Source: Daucus carota subsp. sativus (taxonomy: Eukaryota; Streptophyta; Magnoliopsida; Apiales; Apiaceae). From it: a DNA stretch of 64,000 nt. Made by a program: the position numbers and the translations under genes. Positions 61,439 to 64,000 of this stretch are shown here, piece after piece. The stretch is taken from contig NC_030387.2 of the NCBI RefSeq assembly GCF_001625215.2, positions 39,579,606 to 39,643,605 of the forward strand, given 5' to 3'. The notes beneath the pieces were generated by a model, which made no database searches, was not told where the DNA came from, and saw only the letters and a program-made list of their open reading frames with translations. Position 1 is the stretch's first letter, and every line of letters begins with the position of its first letter.

Positions 61439-62037
61439 GTATCTTCTTTTCGTAAATTCAATGGCAAGAATTAGAGGCAGAACAGGGTACAAACCACAAA
61501 GTCACAATAAAACAGAGGTTTGCAGTGGCTTAAAACCCTCAGTTTAGCCCCGAGTTCCATCCAACTCTTGAGGAGTTTAAGGATCCAATCGCTTATATTT
61601 ATCAAATCGAAAAAGAGGCTTCTGTGCATGGTATATGTAAATCATACCCCCTGTCTCATCGCCCTCGATGAAAACCTCATTTTTGCAACTTAACAATTCT
61701 TTAATGGCCTGTTCTGCCTCCCCGAAAGGAGAATTCACTACCCGGGTGCAGCAAGCTGGTTTTTTGCCAAGGAAAAGGCCATCCTGTGATCAGTCTGTGA
61801 CGGATGGTGGGAAGAGTTACACTGTTTCGGAATTTGAAGCAAAGGCCAAGTCTTTCGAGAGAAATTATTTCGAGAAAAGTTCAATAGATAAGGGGGCTTT
61901 AAGTCCTTTGGAAATCGAAAGTCTTTATTGGAAAGATTATTCATATATGGCCTAAGGTTCTCTTTAATCAGCTAAGGCCATGAACAACTTAAAGTGCCAA
62001 CCCAAGTCCAACATTAAGAGGAAGCCTATGGATTATC
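61044..62037. repeat. Second copy of the REF6 fold-back
   Basis: Left arm 61044-61437 and right arm about 61637-62037 are inverted copies separated by about 200 bp. Structure and position relative to the C3H43 units are the same as at 37791-38790. Several single-base indels occur in the right arm and loop. Confidence 0.85.
61461..61955 (+). pseudogene. REF6: Truncated REF6 exon 1, plus strand, frameshifted (second copy)
   Basis: Begins MARIRGRTGYKPQ but a lost T in the ACAGAGGTTT TGCAG region (near 61520) and further single-base losses (near 61552, 61640 and 61790) break the JmjN frame. The first tandem copy keeps this frame open, so decay happened after the duplication. Right arm of the second fold-back. 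Confidence 0.8.
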
Positions 62038-64000
62038 GAAGAGAAAAAACTTGAAAAGTGTGGTGCGGTGAAGGAAATGAAGGAGATTTTAAGGAAATGA
62101 AGGAAGACAGTAATGTTAAGAAGGGGAGTAAGTGGAGTGAGATTGAGAATGAAGGAGGTGATCGTAATTTGGAGGCGGAAATTGAAGAGAGAAACCTTGA
62201 AAACCGTTGTGTTGTGGGAGGAAATGAATGTGCTTTAAGAAAATGAAGGAAGGGGTATCATAAGGAGGGGAGCAATTGGAGTGAGATTGAGATTGAAGGC
62301 GGTGATTTTGACTAGGATGGTATGAAAGATGAGACGAAAATCGAAGAGAGAAACACCGAAAACTGTAGTTTGGTGGAAGAAAGTGAAGGTGATTTTAAGG
62401 AAATGAAGGATGGTGGTAAGTGTGGTGATAGTGAGGATGTCGAAGAAAGTTATAGTCTTGAAGTAAGAATAGATGGCTGACAAGGGAAAAGAAGTGATTG
62501 AGGACTATGAAGCTGGTTGGGGTGAGAATTGGGATGATGTTGCTGTACGAGCTAAAGCTAATTAGGAGCAACTGTACTTTGATAACTATGAAAATATGAG
62601 GCATGTAAATGAGCAGTATGGGGAGGTTGCCTCCTTGGTATTGGAATGAAGAAGGGATGCAGTGGGGAGAAATGGAAAGGCGCAGTATAATAAAGAACTC
62701 ACTGTTCCGGTAATGCTGAAAAGGACTCCGTGGGGTTTAATGATGGAAATTTTGGAAGTCGCCATTATCCTTTGAGGCCTTACACGGAAGATTATTCGTT
62801 TATATGAGGACTGGGGACTTGCATGTTTGTTCGATATGCAAATTTAATCATCCACTTCAAAGAAAGCCCCCGGGTATAATACAACTTGTGATTACTTCTA
62901 CTAAACTAAGGGTTTATGTCAATTGCTCTTATGAAATATGTGGGTAGAGAGTTTAAAAATGTTTTGTTAACCTAATAATGAACTTTGAACTTTTTGCAGG
63001 CTTCCAGGGATGCATTTAAGCAAAGGAAGAAATTTATGATAAGCCTAGACAGACAGAATGCAAGGTTACAATAAATATATATCTTTTTTTTCTGGGTCTA
63101 CTTATGAATTTTGTATTGAAAAATTCATAGTTCTACTTCTCAGCTTGATTCCATCTGGCAATACTGAACTATAATGCAACTACGCAAGTATATAACAGCC
63201 TCGCTTGATATTCCTCTTTTTTCCTTTGCAGTATTACTTGTCAGCGGGTGGTTTGCAAATACAGAAAAGCTTGTTGGTATAGTCATGGCAAAGGAATGCT
63301 GCAGTGACCCCAAATTCAGAGTTGAACTTTATTGGTTTTCCGATTAGAGTTGTAAAACTTCTCTCCTTTTTTCACAGAATCCAAATTTTCGTATGTATAC
63401 AGTCCATATTCAACCAAGAGGGATATTGTTACTATCTGATCAAAAAGTGGACGCAGATATAGATCAGCCATATAGGATCAGTTATAAGGTTCTGAAGGTG
63501 TTTTTTTACTTATTCATATTAATTTTGCTCGTTATTGCAACTACTACAGATATTATTAATTATTAGTAGTTCATCCTTGTGTCAAATAAAATGTAGGTGT
63601 AGGCATATATGCTTTACCCTTGTCACTTAAGTGGAGATTTTCTAATAAGCTTTTTCATCATCCGAATCCTACAGCAGCAGGAGGACTTGACACTACTCCC
63701 AGGTAGAGGTAGGTCATCAACAAAAGCAATAAAAGGAGACTGCTTTTTTCAGGCCAGTTATCGATCCGCCATCCCCGTTCATGCCAATTATCTATCTGCC
63801 AACCCCATTCAGGCGAATTATTTATCCACCAACCCCATCTGCTCCTGAAAATGCAGAATGGAATGGATATCAGGTATTCCTTAACTTATGTGACAATCTC
63901 TGGAAAATAAGATTGCATTTACTTAAGAGTTAAGATGGTTGTTTTAATTGTTTTTGTTGGTCTAAAATGTTATGAGTCCATGTTGGTACTATAAGTGGTG
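62038..64000 (+). pseudogene. C3H43: C3H43-like unit 2, second tandem copy, partial
   Basis: Parallel of 38791-40850, cut by the window end. It has more single-base indels than the first copy (acidic region, CCCH 1 and 2) and has lost most of the CCCH 3 exon: at about 63650 sequence jumps from AATAAGCTTTTT to CATCATCCGAATCC, removing the acceptor and the first three Cys of the finger. It is clearly a pseudogene. Confidence 0.75.

Overview
This is nuclear DNA from a flowering plant, most likely a eudicot; the species cannot be told from the sequence. It is AT-rich, its genes are split by GT-AG introns, and it carries Stowaway, hAT-like and other MITEs and a Copia-type gag element. Four gene families occur in the order MA3-domain translation factor (MRF), AP endonuclease-like APE1L, H3K27 demethylase REF6, and CCCH zinc-finger protein C3H43. 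From memory this is the order of Arabidopsis At3g48390, At3g48425, At3g48430 and At3g48440, so the window looks like an old conserved block in which the REF6/C3H43 end has been amplified and scrambled.

Layout. 1-3.2 kb: gene-free, with one MITE and one CGGTTCGGTT-rich repeat. 3.4-8.1 kb: MRF, with a leader intron, three coding exons and four MA3 domains (716 aa). 9.0-9.7 kb: two Stowaway MITEs. 10.1-17.1 kb: APE1L, nine coding exons (368 aa). 17.5-22.6 kb: a hAT-type MITE with an 8-bp target duplication, palindromic MITEs, and a tandemly doubled REF6 promoter. 22.65-26.65 kb: REF6 copy A (752 aa), catalytic domain present, C2H2 fingers absent. 30.57-35.16 kb: REF6 copy B (966 aa, full domain set). 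36.2-41.1 kb: two decayed C3H43 units separated by an inverted repeat built from REF6 exon 1 and exon 7 pieces. 41.5-42.2 kb: a short non-LTR-type element with a 14-bp target duplication. 42.2-46.6 kb: two REF6 remnants, one fused to C3H43 sequence. From 46.69 kb a tandem second copy of about 21.2 kb begins inside REF6 exon 7 and repeats the layout: orphan 3' end D, REF6 copy C (966 aa, with a recent 1.8-kb gag-only LTR element in intron 2), the C3H43 remnants and the inverted repeat. It runs off the window.

The most interesting signal is the REF6 array as a system: three potentially coding demethylase genes (one without its DNA-binding fingers), several truncated copies, and a fold-back locus (arms about 400 bp, loop about 200 bp) made from REF6 coding sequence and present in both tandem copies. 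If transcribed it would give a long hairpin RNA homologous to its own gene family. That is inference; the sequence shows only the structure. REF6 copies B and C also differ mainly in one short exon-1 tract that overlaps the fold-back segment, which suggests gene conversion.

Exon joins were worked out by hand from reading frame, GT/AG sites and comparison among copies and with remembered Arabidopsis proteins. No alignment, folding or database search was run.
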